64,000 nucleotides of DNA from a bacterium 1XD21-13 (GTDB lineage Bacteria > Bacillota > Clostridia > Lachnospirales > Lachnospiraceae), in the NCBI GenBank assembly GCA_009917555.1, contig QZDX01000003.1:310001-374000 (forward strand), written 5' to 3'. The number at the start of each line of letters is the position of its first letter. Position 1 is the first letter of the stretch. A program made the position numbers and the translations under genes. The notes below the pieces were generated by a model. The model saw nothing but the letters and a program-made list of their open reading frames with translations. It searched no databases and had not been told where the DNA came from. Positions 17,253 to 27,724 of the stretch are shown here, piece after piece.

Positions 17253-18725
17253 ATGATTAAAAGTATACGGGAAATTCCAGTGAGCACTGCAAGCTATCCC
17301 TTCGCCAGTGCCGCCCGCTACCTGGATTTGGGAAAATACGGATATGAGGAAAAGGAATACTATATGGAGGGTACGGCCAACGTATATGAAAGTGTTGGCA
17401 ATACGGGAGAGGTTACGGTAAAATATAAAGAGGTTCCCTACGTGAACCGTCTGATCATCAGAGCTCCCCAGGACCCTGCAAGGGCCAGCGGAAATGTGGT
17501 GGTGGAGATCATCAACCCTACCTCCTTTATGGAGATTGACCGCATGTGGATTCTGAGCTATGAGAAGCTTATGAGGGGCGGAGATATTTATGTAGGAATT
17601 ACGAGCAAGCCCAACACCATTGCAAAGCTGGTGGAGTTTGACCGGGAACGGTACGGCTGTCTTACCTGGCCGAATCCCAGGGAGGAGGAGCCGTTTCCAT
17701 TTACCATGGAGGAGACGAAGGAGAGGGGACTTCTTCCGGATCTTGACATTCATTATGAGACCGGTCTTTTTTGGGATATGCTGACAGATCTGGCCTGGAC
17801 CCTGCGGGAAGATGGGGAGCAGAATCCCATTCGTTCCCTTGACCACAGCTGCCTCTATCTGACGGGCTGGTCCCAGTCCGCCTGCTATCTCTTCCGCTAT
17901 GTGAACAGCTTTGCCTACCGGGAGGAGGTAAGGAGAGACGGAAGGGTATTTGACGGTTATCTGGCCGGAGGAGGCGTGCGGAATTTGATTGTACCTGTGA
18001 ACCAGTATGAGGCGGTTATGGATTATGATTTCCGCCTGTGCAGGATTGAGCATGTGGAGGAGCCCTATATTTCCGTTCAGACGGAAAGCGAAAACGGTCA
18101 GTGGAATGCTTTTCGCACCAAGCGGGGAGACAGCGATTATCCCCATTTTCTATATCGTGAGTATGAGGTTACGGGAGCCAGCCACGATACCATGTTCAGC
18201 TATGTGAATTACTATCAGAATGATGAGGATTTGAAGCGCATCCATCATCTGCCTGCCTATGTGGGAAAGCATGAGGAGGGAAATGACTATCCGTCCCGGT
18301 TTTTGTTTGCAGGCGCCTTTCGTAATCTCTTCCGGTGGGTGAGAGAGGGTGTGGGACCTTCCTCCTGTGAGCGGATTCCCGTTGACGAGTATGGCAGGAA
18401 CCGCAAGGATGTGTTTGGAAATACCAGAGGAGGGCTTCGCACCTGCCTCTTAAATTATCCCACCGGCCGCTACCATGCTGCCAGCACCATTGATCCGGGG
18501 CAGAGCTTTTTGGACCCATCCTCCACACAAGACCCGCTGTTTGGCTATCAGGAGGCATTTTCTCCTTCCTTTTTAATGGAGCTTTACGGCAGCCTGGCCC
18601 ACTATGAAGAGCTGTGCCGGGAGGATACCCGGGAACAGATATCCAGGGGCTTTTTGTGCAGAGAGGATGGGGAAGCGCTGGTTCAGCTGGCAGTTTCTTT
18701 GGCAGAGAAAAGGGGGCTTAAATGA
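17253..18725 (+). CDS. Alpha/beta hydrolase domain protein (PF20091-like)
   Basis: A 490-residue cytoplasmic protein without signal peptide. It resembles the large alpha/beta hydrolase family found beside carbohydrate-use genes: RLIIRAPQDPARASGNVVVE, EIINPTSFMEIDRMW and the nucleophile elbow GWSQSA with Ser207. A C-terminal segment holds a conserved-looking PVDEYGRNRKDVFGNTRGG. Members are presumed esterases, possibly removing acyl groups from decorated glycosides; the substrate here is not known. Start at 17253 follows AGGAGA; the frame is open further upstream through the PTS terminator hairpin, which argues against an earlier start. Its stop overlaps the next ATG as ATGA. Confidence 0.75.
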   Translation: MIKSIREIPVSTASYPFASAARYLDLGKYGYEEKEYYMEGTANVYESVGNTGEVTVKYKEVPYVNRLIIRAPQDPARASGNVVVEIINPTSFMEIDRMWILSYEKLMRGGDIYVGITSKPNTIAKLVEFDRERYGCLTWPNPREEEPFPFTMEETKERGLLPDLDIHYETGLFWDMLTDLAWTLREDGEQNPIRSLDHSCLYLTGWSQSACYLFRYVNSFAYREEVRRDGRVFDGYLAGGGVRNLIVPVNQYEAVMDYDFRLCRIEHVEEPYISVQTESENGQWNAFRTKRGDSDYPHFLYREYEVTGASHDTMFSYVNYYQNDEDLKRIHHLPAYVGKHEEGNDYPSRFLFAGAFRNLFRWVREGVGPSSCERIPVDEYGRNRKDVFGNTRGGLRTCLLNYPTGRYHAASTIDPGQSFLDPSSTQDPLFGYQEAFSPSFLMELYGSLAHYEELCREDTREQISRGFLCREDGEALVQLAVSLAEKRGLK

Positions 18726-20311
18726 TGGAAAGAGCAGAAAGGTATCGGGCTTTGATTCTCACCTTTGAGAGTGAGAAAACCTTTGAGAATCCTTTTTTGG
18801 ACTGCATAGTACGGGCGGAATTTACGGGACCATCGGGACAGGTGATTGTCCGTGAGGCTTACTGGGACGGGGACAATCTTTACCGGGTGAGCTTTGCGCC
18901 TGTGGAGGAGGGACTGTGGACCTATGTGGTCAACGCGCCAAAGGAGACGGGCTTTGACGGAGTGGGAGGGCAGGTGGAATGTGTGCCCTACACCGGGGAT
19001 CTTGCCATTTACCAACATGGGTTTTTGAAAATCAGTGAGGATAAGCGCTATTTTACCTATGCAGACGGGACGCCCTTTTTCTGGCTGGGGGATACCCACT
19101 GGGAGTTTTCCTACCGGGAAAAATGGGAGGAATCCAACCATCCGGCCATGGACAGTATGTTTAAGGGTATGATTGACCGGCGCGCAGAGCAGGGATACAC
19201 GGTCTACCAGACCAATCTGCGCAGCGATCCTATGGTGGGGGGAGACGCTTATTACTGGCAGGAGCCGGATCTGCCCAATGTGCGGTTTTATCAGGAGGAG
19301 CTTGACCGGCGGATGTATTACCTGGCGGATCGGGGAATCGTCAATGCTTTGGGTTTTGCCTGGTTTATGTCTATTGAAAATCAGGTGGAGAAGTACCAAA
19401 ATCTGGCCTGGTATATTATGGCCCGTTACGGAGCCCTTCCTATGGTGTGGACCCTGGCCGGGGAGGTGGGCGGCTATGACAAGGCCCGTCAGCCCTTCTA
19501 TGTGGAGGAGTGGAGGAAGGTGGCCCTGTATATGCAGGCGCTTAACAGCTACCGTCATCCCATGACGGCCCATTATACCAATGAGCGTCCCTTTGCCTCC
19601 TACTATCAGGAAGAGGAGTGGATGGATTTTACCTTGAATCAGGCGGGACATGGAGACTTTGTGGTGAGCGTTGACGATTATAAGGCTTTTTTGCAGAAGC
19701 ATGGGGATAAGCCCTTTGTGGAGGGGGAAGCTTTCTATGAGTACTGCTCCACCCTGGAGGAAAACGGGACCCGCCTGTGTACGGATGCCATGGTGAGGCG
19801 TGTGGCTTACCTGACCATGCAGGCGGGAGGCTGCGGCTATACCTACGGAGCCCAGGGAATCTGGGACGTGGTCTGGGAGAAGGGGCAGGAAAATAAGATG
19901 TCCCTGTTTAACCGCTTTGACGTGACCTGGGCCCAGGCCATTGACGGACCGGGGGGCGCCCAGATGGGGCTGATGCGCAGGTTCTATGAGGAACAGAGAT
20001 TCTGGGAGCTTTACCCCTATCAGGCCGGCGGTGATGCGGTGGGCAATCCCTTTGGCAAGAAAATGCCGCTGATCACGGTGACAAGGGACAAAAAGCGCTG
20101 GGTATTCTACTATCCGGAGGCAACAAGGAAAAGCGGTGAGATAGAGGGATTTCATCCTGCGGTATATACGATGCAGTGGTTCAATCCAAGAACAGGTGAG
20201 TATGGGGAGTCCTGCGAATTTACGGTCACAGGCGACACCTGGAGAATTCCCGCAAAGCCGGACTTGAACGACTGGTGCTTGGTTGTGAAGCTCAAAAACA
20301 GCAGCACTTAA
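18722..20311 (+). CDS. DUF5060/DUF4038 glycoside hydrolase (apiosidase-like barrel)
   Basis: A 529-residue protein. The first ~95 residues form a beta-rich DUF5060 domain (AEFTGPSGQVIVREAYWDGDNL-type, ending EEGLWTYVV). From about residue 105 a DUF4038 TIM barrel begins with FTYADGTPFFWLGDTHWEF, the hallmark ...DG-PFF-LGDT-W start. The C-terminus is a small beta domain. DUF4038 is the core of GH140 apiosidases and related enzymes. No signal peptide, so it acts on imported substrate or exported by other means. It overlaps the alpha/beta hydrolase stop by four bases and is a distant relative of the next DUF4038 gene. Glycosidase activity is inferred from the family. Confidence 0.8.
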   Translation: MMERAERYRALILTFESEKTFENPFLDCIVRAEFTGPSGQVIVREAYWDGDNLYRVSFAPVEEGLWTYVVNAPKETGFDGVGGQVECVPYTGDLAIYQHGFLKISEDKRYFTYADGTPFFWLGDTHWEFSYREKWEESNHPAMDSMFKGMIDRRAEQGYTVYQTNLRSDPMVGGDAYYWQEPDLPNVRFYQEELDRRMYYLADRGIVNALGFAWFMSIENQVEKYQNLAWYIMARYGALPMVWTLAGEVGGYDKARQPFYVEEWRKVALYMQALNSYRHPMTAHYTNERPFASYYQEEEWMDFTLNQAGHGDFVVSVDDYKAFLQKHGDKPFVEGEAFYEYCSTLEENGTRLCTDAMVRRVAYLTMQAGGCGYTYGAQGIWDVVWEKGQENKMSLFNRFDVTWAQAIDGPGGAQMGLMRRFYEEQRFWELYPYQAGGDAVGNPFGKKMPLITVTRDKKRWVFYYPEATRKSGEIEGFHPAVYTMQWFNPRTGEYGESCEFTVTGDTWRIPAKPDLNDWCLVVKLKNSST

Positions 20312-20340
20312 AATGGTACACAAAGTTTAAAACAGAAAAA

Positions 20341-20362
20341 GTCCGGCGTTTTTCTGCCGGAC
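20341..20362. terminator. Hairpin after the DUF5060/DUF4038 gene
   Basis: Stem GTCCGGC/GCCGGAC with an 8-base loop. A T-run is present only when read on the minus strand, so it is a clean terminator leftward and a weak one rightward. It directly abuts repeat copy 1. Confidence 0.45.
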
Positions 20363-20409
20363 GGTAAAGTCGCAAAGGCTTTACCCTTTAGTGCTGTCGC
20401 GCAGCGACT
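20363..20409 (+). repeat. Intergenic repeat copy 1 (short form)
   Basis: GGTAAAG (20363-20369) and CTTTACC (20379-20385) form one hairpin. The shared core 20384-20409 runs from CCCTTTAGTGC to GCAGCGACT and holds a second hairpin GTCGC/GCGAC. It ends 21 bases before ATG 20431. The core recurs at 23253, 27675 and 44675. Confidence 0.75.
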
Positions 20410-20430
20410 ACAAATAGAAGGGAGAATCAT

Positions 20431-21690
20431 ATGCTTCAGATTGCAGAGAATCAGAGAACTTTATTAAAGGACGGAAAGCCGTTTTTTTACCTGGCGGATA
20501 CCTGCTGGTCGGCTTTTACCAACATTACGGACGAGGAGTGGGATTACTACCTTTATAAGAGAAAGGTGCAGGGCTTTAATACCATTCAGATTAATATTCT
20601 TCCCCAGTGGGACGCTTCTGTGACGGATCTGGATTATCAGCCGTTTTTAGAGAAGGACCCCCACAGGCTGAATGAGGATTATTTTACCCATGCAAAGGAA
20701 ATGTGTAAAAAGGCCAAGGAGGAGGGCTTTGAGCTGGCCCTGGTGGTTCTGTGGTGCAATTATGTGCCGGGAACCTGGGCGTCCAGGATGCTTCCCGATG
20801 GCATTCTGCCCTTTGACTGTCTGGAAAATTATGTGCGGAAGGTTCATGAGGTGTTCACGGATCTGGAGCCTCTCTATATTATCAGCGGCGATACGGATTT
20901 CCCGGAGGAGGAGACGGTGAAATACTATCTCCAGGTGGGAAGGATTTTGAAGAGTCTGGCGCCTCAGTGTCTTTTTACCACGCATATTAAGGGGCGGTAT
21001 TCTTATATTCCGGAGGATCTGTACGCGCTTCTTGATTTGTGCTTCTACCAGAGTGGGCACAATGCGAAGGATTTGTCCATGCCCTACTCGCTCAGCGAGG
21101 AAATGCAGAAGAAGTATCCGGGAAAGCCGGTGATCAATTCGGAGCCATGCTATGAGGAGATGGGCTATTCCGGAAATATGTACGGCCGGTGGAGCCGCCG
21201 TGATGTGCGCCGGGCGGCTTATGTGAGCGTGCTTTCGGGAGCCTGTGCGGGCATTACCTACGGGGCGGCTGGTATCTATAGCTGGCATAAGGTGAAGAAG
21301 GGCTTTGCAAGTCTTTTGGGAGAGGGCTTTGACATGCCGAAATCCTGGGAGGAGGCTATGGCGTTTCCGGGAGCATGGGATTACGGATATCTGAAAATGC
21401 TGCTTACGGAGCATGGAGCGGAGAAGCTTGTGCCCAGGCAGGAGCTGCTTTTGAATCCGACCACGGATATCCGGGCGGCAGGCTGCGGTGACGATTTGCT
21501 GCTGATTTATGTGCCCTGTAATACGAAGGTCCGGTTGCAGGCGGATCTGACCGGATGGGAGATTCGGACGATTGATTTGGCGGAGCGGTTTGTGGCGGAT
21601 GTCGGGTTTACGGTGAAGGAAGGGAAAACGGTTGTTGAGATGCATCCCTTTGGGGAGGACGCCTTGATTGTGGCGAGAAAGGATAGGTAG
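20431..21690 (+). CDS. DUF4038 (apiosidase-like) glycoside hydrolase
   Basis: A 419-residue enzyme of the Apiosidase/DUF4038 family. The N-terminus LLKDGKPFFYLADTCWSAF is the diagnostic DG-PFF-L-DT-W start of the barrel, followed by YKRKVQGFNTIQINILPQW. Later VINSEPCYEEMGY offers the expected catalytic-type acidic residues, and a short beta domain closes the protein (DDLLLIYVPCNTKVRL). GH140 founding members release apiose from pectic side chains; other substrates are likely in this wider family. No signal peptide. The RBS AAGGGAG lies between repeat copy 1 and the ATG, so the repeat occupies the leader of this gene. The GH1 gene starts 6 bases after its stop. Confidence 0.8.
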   Translation: MLQIAENQRTLLKDGKPFFYLADTCWSAFTNITDEEWDYYLYKRKVQGFNTIQINILPQWDASVTDLDYQPFLEKDPHRLNEDYFTHAKEMCKKAKEEGFELALVVLWCNYVPGTWASRMLPDGILPFDCLENYVRKVHEVFTDLEPLYIISGDTDFPEEETVKYYLQVGRILKSLAPQCLFTTHIKGRYSYIPEDLYALLDLCFYQSGHNAKDLSMPYSLSEEMQKKYPGKPVINSEPCYEEMGYSGNMYGRWSRRDVRRAAYVSVLSGACAGITYGAAGIYSWHKVKKGFASLLGEGFDMPKSWEEAMAFPGAWDYGYLKMLLTEHGAEKLVPRQELLLNPTTDIRAAGCGDDLLLIYVPCNTKVRLQADLTGWEIRTIDLAERFVADVGFTVKEGKTVVEMHPFGEDALIVARKDR

Positions 21691-23133
<1,443 letters not shown>

Positions 23134-23162
23134 AGGATAGGTTTGAGATGGCTTTGGAGACA

Positions 23163-23278
23163 GTAAAGTCGCAAAGGCGCACGAGAGGAACTTTCATGAG
23201 GGTCCTTTCGAATGAAAGTTTCTCTCATTACAAGTGTGTCGAAGCGACTTTACCCTTTAGTGCCATCGCGCAGCGATT
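23163..23278 (+). repeat. Intergenic repeat copy 2 (long form with extended hairpin)
   Basis: GTAAAGTCGC (23163-23172) pairs perfectly with GCGACTTTAC (23244-23253). Inside, AACTTTCAT and ATGAAAGTT with GAGAG/CTCTC extend a second stem. The core 23253-23278 then follows as in the other copies. The inner ~70 bases are absent from copy 1, so the element exists in short and long forms. It ends 40 bases before ATG 23319. Confidence 0.75.
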
Positions 23279-23318
23279 TAGACAGGATATTACGGAACTG
23301 GAATAGGAGGATTTTTGC

Positions 23319-26012
23319 ATGGAACGGTTACGGGATGTTTTGGAGGGGCGGGAAGGAAATTCAATTATGCCCTTTTTCTGGCAGCATGGGGAGGACTGGC
23401 AGGTCCTTGGAGAGTATATGGATAAGATCCGGGAGTGCTGCTGCGGGGGTGTCTGTGTGGAGGCCCGGCCCCACCCGGATTTTGGAGGAGAGAGGTGGTG
23501 GCAGGATGTAGGATTCATTGTGGATAAGGCCAGGAAGGATGGCATGGAGGTCTGGATTCTGGATGATTCCCATTTTCCCACGGGATATGCCAATGGACTG
23601 GTGGCCGAGAAGTATCCTCAATATCTGAAACAGTATCTGGACTTAAGGAGGCTTGACGTGGTAGGACCTCTTCCGTTTGCCAGGCTGAATCTTGGGTTTT
23701 TGAAGGGAAGGCCCTGGGAAGCCAAGGGGAGAGAACAGGATAAGGTGATTGGGGTTTATGGAGCCAGGCGGGGAGATGAGATGGCAGAGGGGGCGCAAGA
23801 TCGGATTGACCCGGTGAGAGCGGAGACCCTGGTGGATCTGACGGACAAGGTGAAGGACGGAATTCTCTACTGGGATATTCCGGAGGGGGCCTGGAGCGTC
23901 CTTGTAGTTTTCAAGACCCGGATGGGGGGCGAGGAGACTACAAAGGATTATTTGAATCCTCTGGTAAGGGAGGCCACTGAGGTTTTGCTTGAGGCGGTTT
24001 ATGAGCCCCATTATGCACATTTTAAGGAGAATTTTGGAACCACGATCACGGCCTTCTTTTCCGACGAGCCTCGGTTTGGAAATATAAAGGGGACGGAAGG
24101 AAGAATGGGAAGGGCGGATATGGTGCTTCCCTGGTGCGAGGGGCTTGAGAACAAGCTTTCTTTTGGAAAGGAGCTTTTTCCATTTTTGTTTGTGGATACT
24201 GTGGATGATACCATGAGCCAGGTTCGCTTTGCCTATATGGATTGTGTTTCCAGGCTCTACTCGGAGAATTTTACCCAGGTCCTTGGAAAATGGTGCAGGG
24301 ACCATGGGGTGAGGTATGTGGGCCATCACATTGAGGATAACGGGGCGCACGCAAGGCTGGGATATGGAGCCGGTCATTTGTTCCGGGCTCAGAAGGGGCA
24401 GGATTTTTCTGGAATTGATGTGATTAGCAATCAGATTGCGCCGGGGTACGACTTCCACCATGACGCCTTTGCCACAGGGGGAAATGACGGAGTATTTTAC
24501 CATTACGGCCTGGGGCATCTGGGGGCTTCCGTGGCACAAAATGATCCGCATAAGAACGGCATTGCCATGTGCGAGGCTTTCGGGGCCTATGGATGGAATG
24601 AGGGGCTCAAGTGGATGAAGTGGATTACGGATCATCTCTTGGCAAAGGGCATCAATTATTTTGTCCCACATGCCTTTGACCCCAAGGAGTATCCGGACTG
24701 GGATTGTCCGCCTCATTTTTATGCTCATGGAAAAAATCCGCAGTTTCGGTATTTTCCGGTGCTGATGAGGTATATGCAGAGAATGTGCCATCTGCTTCAG
24801 GGAGGCATTCATGAGGCGTCTGTGGCGGTTCTTTACCCGGCGGAGGGAGAATGGTGCGGCAGCGCCGAGCCCGTGGAAATGGTGCTTCGAAGGCTGGATA
24901 GGAGCCAGATTGAGGCGGTGATTGTGTGCCTGGATGATTTGGCGGGGGCCCAGATAGAGCAGGGAGCCTTCCGGGTCAACCGGAGCCGGTATGAGTGTCT
25001 GGTTGTGCCTTTTATGGAAAAGCTTCCGGAGGCTATGACAGAGAGGCTGTTAAGGCTGTGTGAGGCCGGTGTTTTGGTGGTGTTTGCAGATGGATATCCG
25101 TCCCAAGGGCTATCCTCCCAGGGAATGTCCGGCGAGGCGAAGAGGCCGGAGGAGCTGTGTGACAGGACCGGGCAGGAGCGCTTTGAAAAGCTTCTTACCA
25201 TGGCAGAGAAGGCTTCTCTTGGGGAGCTTTCCCATGTATGTGAGAGATGGAGAACGGTGAGAACCTCTGAGGTCCAGGAGGATCTGACCTCTTATCACTA
25301 TGTTCAGCCGGACGGTGAGAGCTTCCTTTTGTTTAATGAGAGTCCTGCAAGGGATATTGAGACCACGCTTTCCATTTCCTGTGATGGGGACCTTGTGGCC
25401 TATGATGCCTTTGCAAACCGGCTCCGGGCGGTTCCAGTCCGGCGCAGACAGGGGCATGCGGAGGTGGAGCTGTGCCTGAAGCCTTATGAATCGGTGATGC
25501 TTCTGGCCGGTGTAAGCTTGGACGATTTTCCGGTGGAGGCTCCATGGAACGGGAAGCTTCAGAGGAGGTTGCCTCTTAGCGGAGAGTGGAAGGTTTCCTT
25601 TGCGGATGCCGGAAGCTATGTCCGGATGCCGGAGGTATCGGGCTTTGTGGAGCTCGGTGTGAGAGAGGAGCTGCTTCCGCTGTCCTGTGAGGCGGAATTT
25701 ATGGATAAGACGGGGACGCTGCGGTATGAGAAGGAGTTTACCTGGGAGAGGACGCCGGACAGCAGGGTGTTCTTGAATCTGGGTGAGGCTTTTGAGACGG
25801 CGGAGGTCTTTGTGAACGGGAAGAGCGCCGGGGTGTGCATTTGCCCGCCTTACCGGGTGGAGATTACGGAGCAGCTTGCGGAGGGCAGGAATGTTTTGGC
25901 TGTTGAGGTGACCAATACCCTGGGAAATGAGAACAAGGACTTTTTGTCCCATTATACGCCCATTGAGCCCTTTGGACTGCTGGGGCCTGTAGTGGTGGAG
26001 GAGGAGTTCTGA
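23319..26012 (+). CDS. Large glycosyl hydrolase, GH106/GH2-like architecture
   Basis: An 897-residue cytoplasmic enzyme. The N-terminal barrel region includes WQHGEDWQVLGEYMDKI, a WWQDVGFIVDKAR stretch and WILDDSHFPTGYANGLVAEK, the pattern seen in GH106-type alpha-L-rhamnosidases and related unclassified glycosidases. A middle segment has FFSDEPRFGN and HHIEDNGAHARLG, where acidic catalytic residues would be expected. The last ~110 residues form a GH2-like jelly-roll (RVFLNLGEAFETAEVFVNGK). No signal peptide. A rhamnosidase acting on imported rhamnosyl-glucosides would suit the gene neighbourhood, but activity is inferred. AGGAGG precedes ATG 23319 within a leader made of repeat copy 2. Confidence 0.7.
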   Translation: MERLRDVLEGREGNSIMPFFWQHGEDWQVLGEYMDKIRECCCGGVCVEARPHPDFGGERWWQDVGFIVDKARKDGMEVWILDDSHFPTGYANGLVAEKYPQYLKQYLDLRRLDVVGPLPFARLNLGFLKGRPWEAKGREQDKVIGVYGARRGDEMAEGAQDRIDPVRAETLVDLTDKVKDGILYWDIPEGAWSVLVVFKTRMGGEETTKDYLNPLVREATEVLLEAVYEPHYAHFKENFGTTITAFFSDEPRFGNIKGTEGRMGRADMVLPWCEGLENKLSFGKELFPFLFVDTVDDTMSQVRFAYMDCVSRLYSENFTQVLGKWCRDHGVRYVGHHIEDNGAHARLGYGAGHLFRAQKGQDFSGIDVISNQIAPGYDFHHDAFATGGNDGVFYHYGLGHLGASVAQNDPHKNGIAMCEAFGAYGWNEGLKWMKWITDHLLAKGINYFVPHAFDPKEYPDWDCPPHFYAHGKNPQFRYFPVLMRYMQRMCHLLQGGIHEASVAVLYPAEGEWCGSAEPVEMVLRRLDRSQIEAVIVCLDDLAGAQIEQGAFRVNRSRYECLVVPFMEKLPEAMTERLLRLCEAGVLVVFADGYPSQGLSSQGMSGEAKRPEELCDRTGQERFEKLLTMAEKASLGELSHVCERWRTVRTSEVQEDLTSYHYVQPDGESFLLFNESPARDIETTLSISCDGDLVAYDAFANRLRAVPVRRRQGHAEVELCLKPYESVMLLAGVSLDDFPVEAPWNGKLQRRLPLSGEWKVSFADAGSYVRMPEVSGFVELGVREELLPLSCEAEFMDKTGTLRYEKEFTWERTPDSRVFLNLGEAFETAEVFVNGKSAGVCICPPYRVEITEQLAEGRNVLAVEVTNTLGNENKDFLSHYTPIEPFGLLGPVVVEEEF

Positions 26013-26111
26013 GCAGTAGGATTAGCAAAAAAGGATAGACGGAAACAATTCCATATGTTACACTACAGGGTAGAAAAAAGAGTTCCCCATATTTCTCCCG
26101 TAGATGCTTTG

Positions 26112-26148
26112 GGGTTACGGCTTGTACATGCAGGCCGTAACCCTTTTT
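26112..26148 (+). terminator. Intrinsic terminator or attenuator before thrC
   Basis: Perfect 10-bp stem GGGTTACGGC/GCCGTAACCC followed by five T, 39 bases before the thrC ATG. It either ends the glycosidase transcript or attenuates thrC; no leader peptide or T-box motif is visible. Confidence 0.75.
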
Positions 26149-26186
26149 GGAGAAAAGACGGGGAGCAGCAGGAAAGAGGATAAAAA

Positions 26187-27671
26187 ATGGATTTGTTTTA
26201 TAAGAGTACAAGGGATTCTAAGGTGAGGGTGACGGCCTCCCAGGCTATCCTTCAAGGACTGTCGGAGGACGGAGGACTGTTTGTGCCGGAGGCGGTTCCT
26301 GCCCTGAATGTAAGCCTTAAGGAGCTGGCAGGGATGACCTATCAGGAGACAGCTTATGCGGTGATGAGCCGTTTCCTGACGGATTTTACGGAAGACGAGC
26401 TTAAGGACTGTATTGCAAAGGCTTATGACAGCAAGTTTGATCTGCCCCAGATTGCGCCCCTGGTGAAGGCGGAGGGAGCTTATTATCTGGAGCTGTTTCA
26501 CGGGGCGACCATTGCCTTCAAGGATATGGCCCTTTCCATTCTGCCCCATTTGATGACGGTTTCAGCAAGAAAGAATCAGATTAAGGAGGAGATTGTGATT
26601 CTCACAGCCACCTCCGGGGATACGGGAAAGGCGGCCCTGGCAGGCTTCGCGGATGTGCCGGGAACGCGAATCATTGTATTTTATCCCAAGGACGGCGTAA
26701 GCCCTGTTCAGGAGAAGCAGATGGTAACCCAGAAGGGGGACAACACCTTTGTGGTGGGTATCCGGGGGAACTTTGATGACGCCCAGAGCGGCGTGAAGGC
26801 GATTTTCGGGGATGCTGCTTTTAAGGAGGAGCTGGCGAAGAAGGGCTTTCGGTTCTCCTCGGCCAATTCCATTAACGTGGGGCGTCTGGTTCCCCAGATT
26901 GTGTACTATGTGTATGCTTATGCAAGGCTTTTTGCAGATGGGGAGATTCAGAAAAATGAGCCTGTGAATGTGGTTGTTCCCACAGGCAATTTTGGAAATA
27001 TTCTGGCGGCTTATTACGCAAAGCAGATGGGCCTTCCCATTGGGAAGCTGATTTGTGCCTCCAATGACAATAAGGTGCTGTATGATTTCTTCCGGACAGG
27101 CTGCTATGACAGGAATCGGGAGTTCCTGCTCACGACCTCACCCTCTATGGATATTTTGATTTCCAGCAATCTGGAGCGGCTTATTTATCAGGTCGCGGAT
27201 CAGAATGACGAGACGGACCGGAGGCTGATGAAGGAGCTTGCTGAGCATGGGCACTATGAGATCACCCCTGGGATGGAAGAGCGGCTGGGAGATTTCTATG
27301 GAGGCTATGCAAGCCAGGAGGAGGCGGCTGCGGCCATCCGCAGCGTATATGAGGCAGTGGGGTATGTGATGGATACCCACACGGCGGTGGCCTCCTGTGT
27401 CTATGAAAAATACAGGCAGGAAACGGGCGATTCCACAAAGACCGTGATCGCCTCTACGGCCAGTCCCTACAAGTTTACCGGGAGCGTGATGGAGGCCCTG
27501 GGGAAGAGAACAGAGGGAATGGATGACTTTGAACTGGCTGACGCCCTTGCGGTTCTCTCCGGCGTGCCGGTGCCAAGGGCTGTGGAGGAGATCCGAAATG
27601 CCAGAGTGCTGCACAATACGGTGGTCGATGTAGATGAGATGAAGCAGGCAGTCAAGGAATTTCTTGGGTAG
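26187..27671 (+). CDS. thrC: Threonine synthase
   Basis: A 494-residue PLP enzyme converting O-phosphohomoserine to threonine. The PLP lysine is Lys112 in GATIAFKDMAL. The N-terminal YKSTRDSKVRVTASQAILQGLS matches the thrC family, as do TATSGDTGKAAL (phosphate-binding) and VVPTGNFGNILAAYYAKQMG. Full length for the fungal/clostridial type of ThrC. AGGAAAGAGGA precedes ATG 26187. It stands after a terminator hairpin and is followed by repeat copy 3 within 4 bases of its stop, so it may be monocistronic or share readthrough with the small membrane gene downstream. Confidence 0.95.
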   Translation: MDLFYKSTRDSKVRVTASQAILQGLSEDGGLFVPEAVPALNVSLKELAGMTYQETAYAVMSRFLTDFTEDELKDCIAKAYDSKFDLPQIAPLVKAEGAYYLELFHGATIAFKDMALSILPHLMTVSARKNQIKEEIVILTATSGDTGKAALAGFADVPGTRIIVFYPKDGVSPVQEKQMVTQKGDNTFVVGIRGNFDDAQSGVKAIFGDAAFKEELAKKGFRFSSANSINVGRLVPQIVYYVYAYARLFADGEIQKNEPVNVVVPTGNFGNILAAYYAKQMGLPIGKLICASNDNKVLYDFFRTGCYDRNREFLLTTSPSMDILISSNLERLIYQVADQNDETDRRLMKELAEHGHYEITPGMEERLGDFYGGYASQEEAAAAIRSVYEAVGYVMDTHTAVASCVYEKYRQETGDSTKTVIASTASPYKFTGSVMEALGKRTEGMDDFELADALAVLSGVPVPRAVEEIRNARVLHNTVVDVDEMKQAVKEFLG

Positions 27672-27674
27672 CTG

Positions 27675-27700
27675 CCCTTTAGTGCCATTGCGCAGCGATT
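27675..27700 (+). repeat. Intergenic repeat copy 3 (core only)
   Basis: The 26-base core from CCCTTTAGTGC to GCAGCGATT, lacking the upstream GTAAAG arm. It follows the thrC stop by 3 bases and ends 24 bases before ATG 27725, with AGGAGA in between. The hairpin arm is changed (CATTGC/GCAGCG), weakening the stem relative to copies 1 and 4. Confidence 0.7.
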
Positions 27701-27724
27701 TGGAATAGAATAGGAGAATTTGTT

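Noticed and set aside
18683-20323. Open frame of more than 540 codons antisense to the DUF5060/DUF4038 gene
   Set aside because: It mirrors the sense gene's codon bias, shows no protein-like domain pattern and has no RBS. The sense frame has clear family motifs.
20363-20385. Third RAT element, because of the GGCTTTACC end shared with the PTS switches
   Set aside because: The GG-TTGT-AC left half is missing and the sequence forms a simple GGTAAAG/CTTTACC hairpin without an overlapping T-run terminator.
23163-23278. Possible CRISPR-like or tandem array because of repeated palindromic units
   Set aside because: Only one copy is local; the others are kilobases away, with no regular spacers and no cas genes.
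26013-26186. T-box leader before thrC
   Set aside because: No GGTGGTACCGCG-like sequence or specifier context; only a plain terminator hairpin is present.
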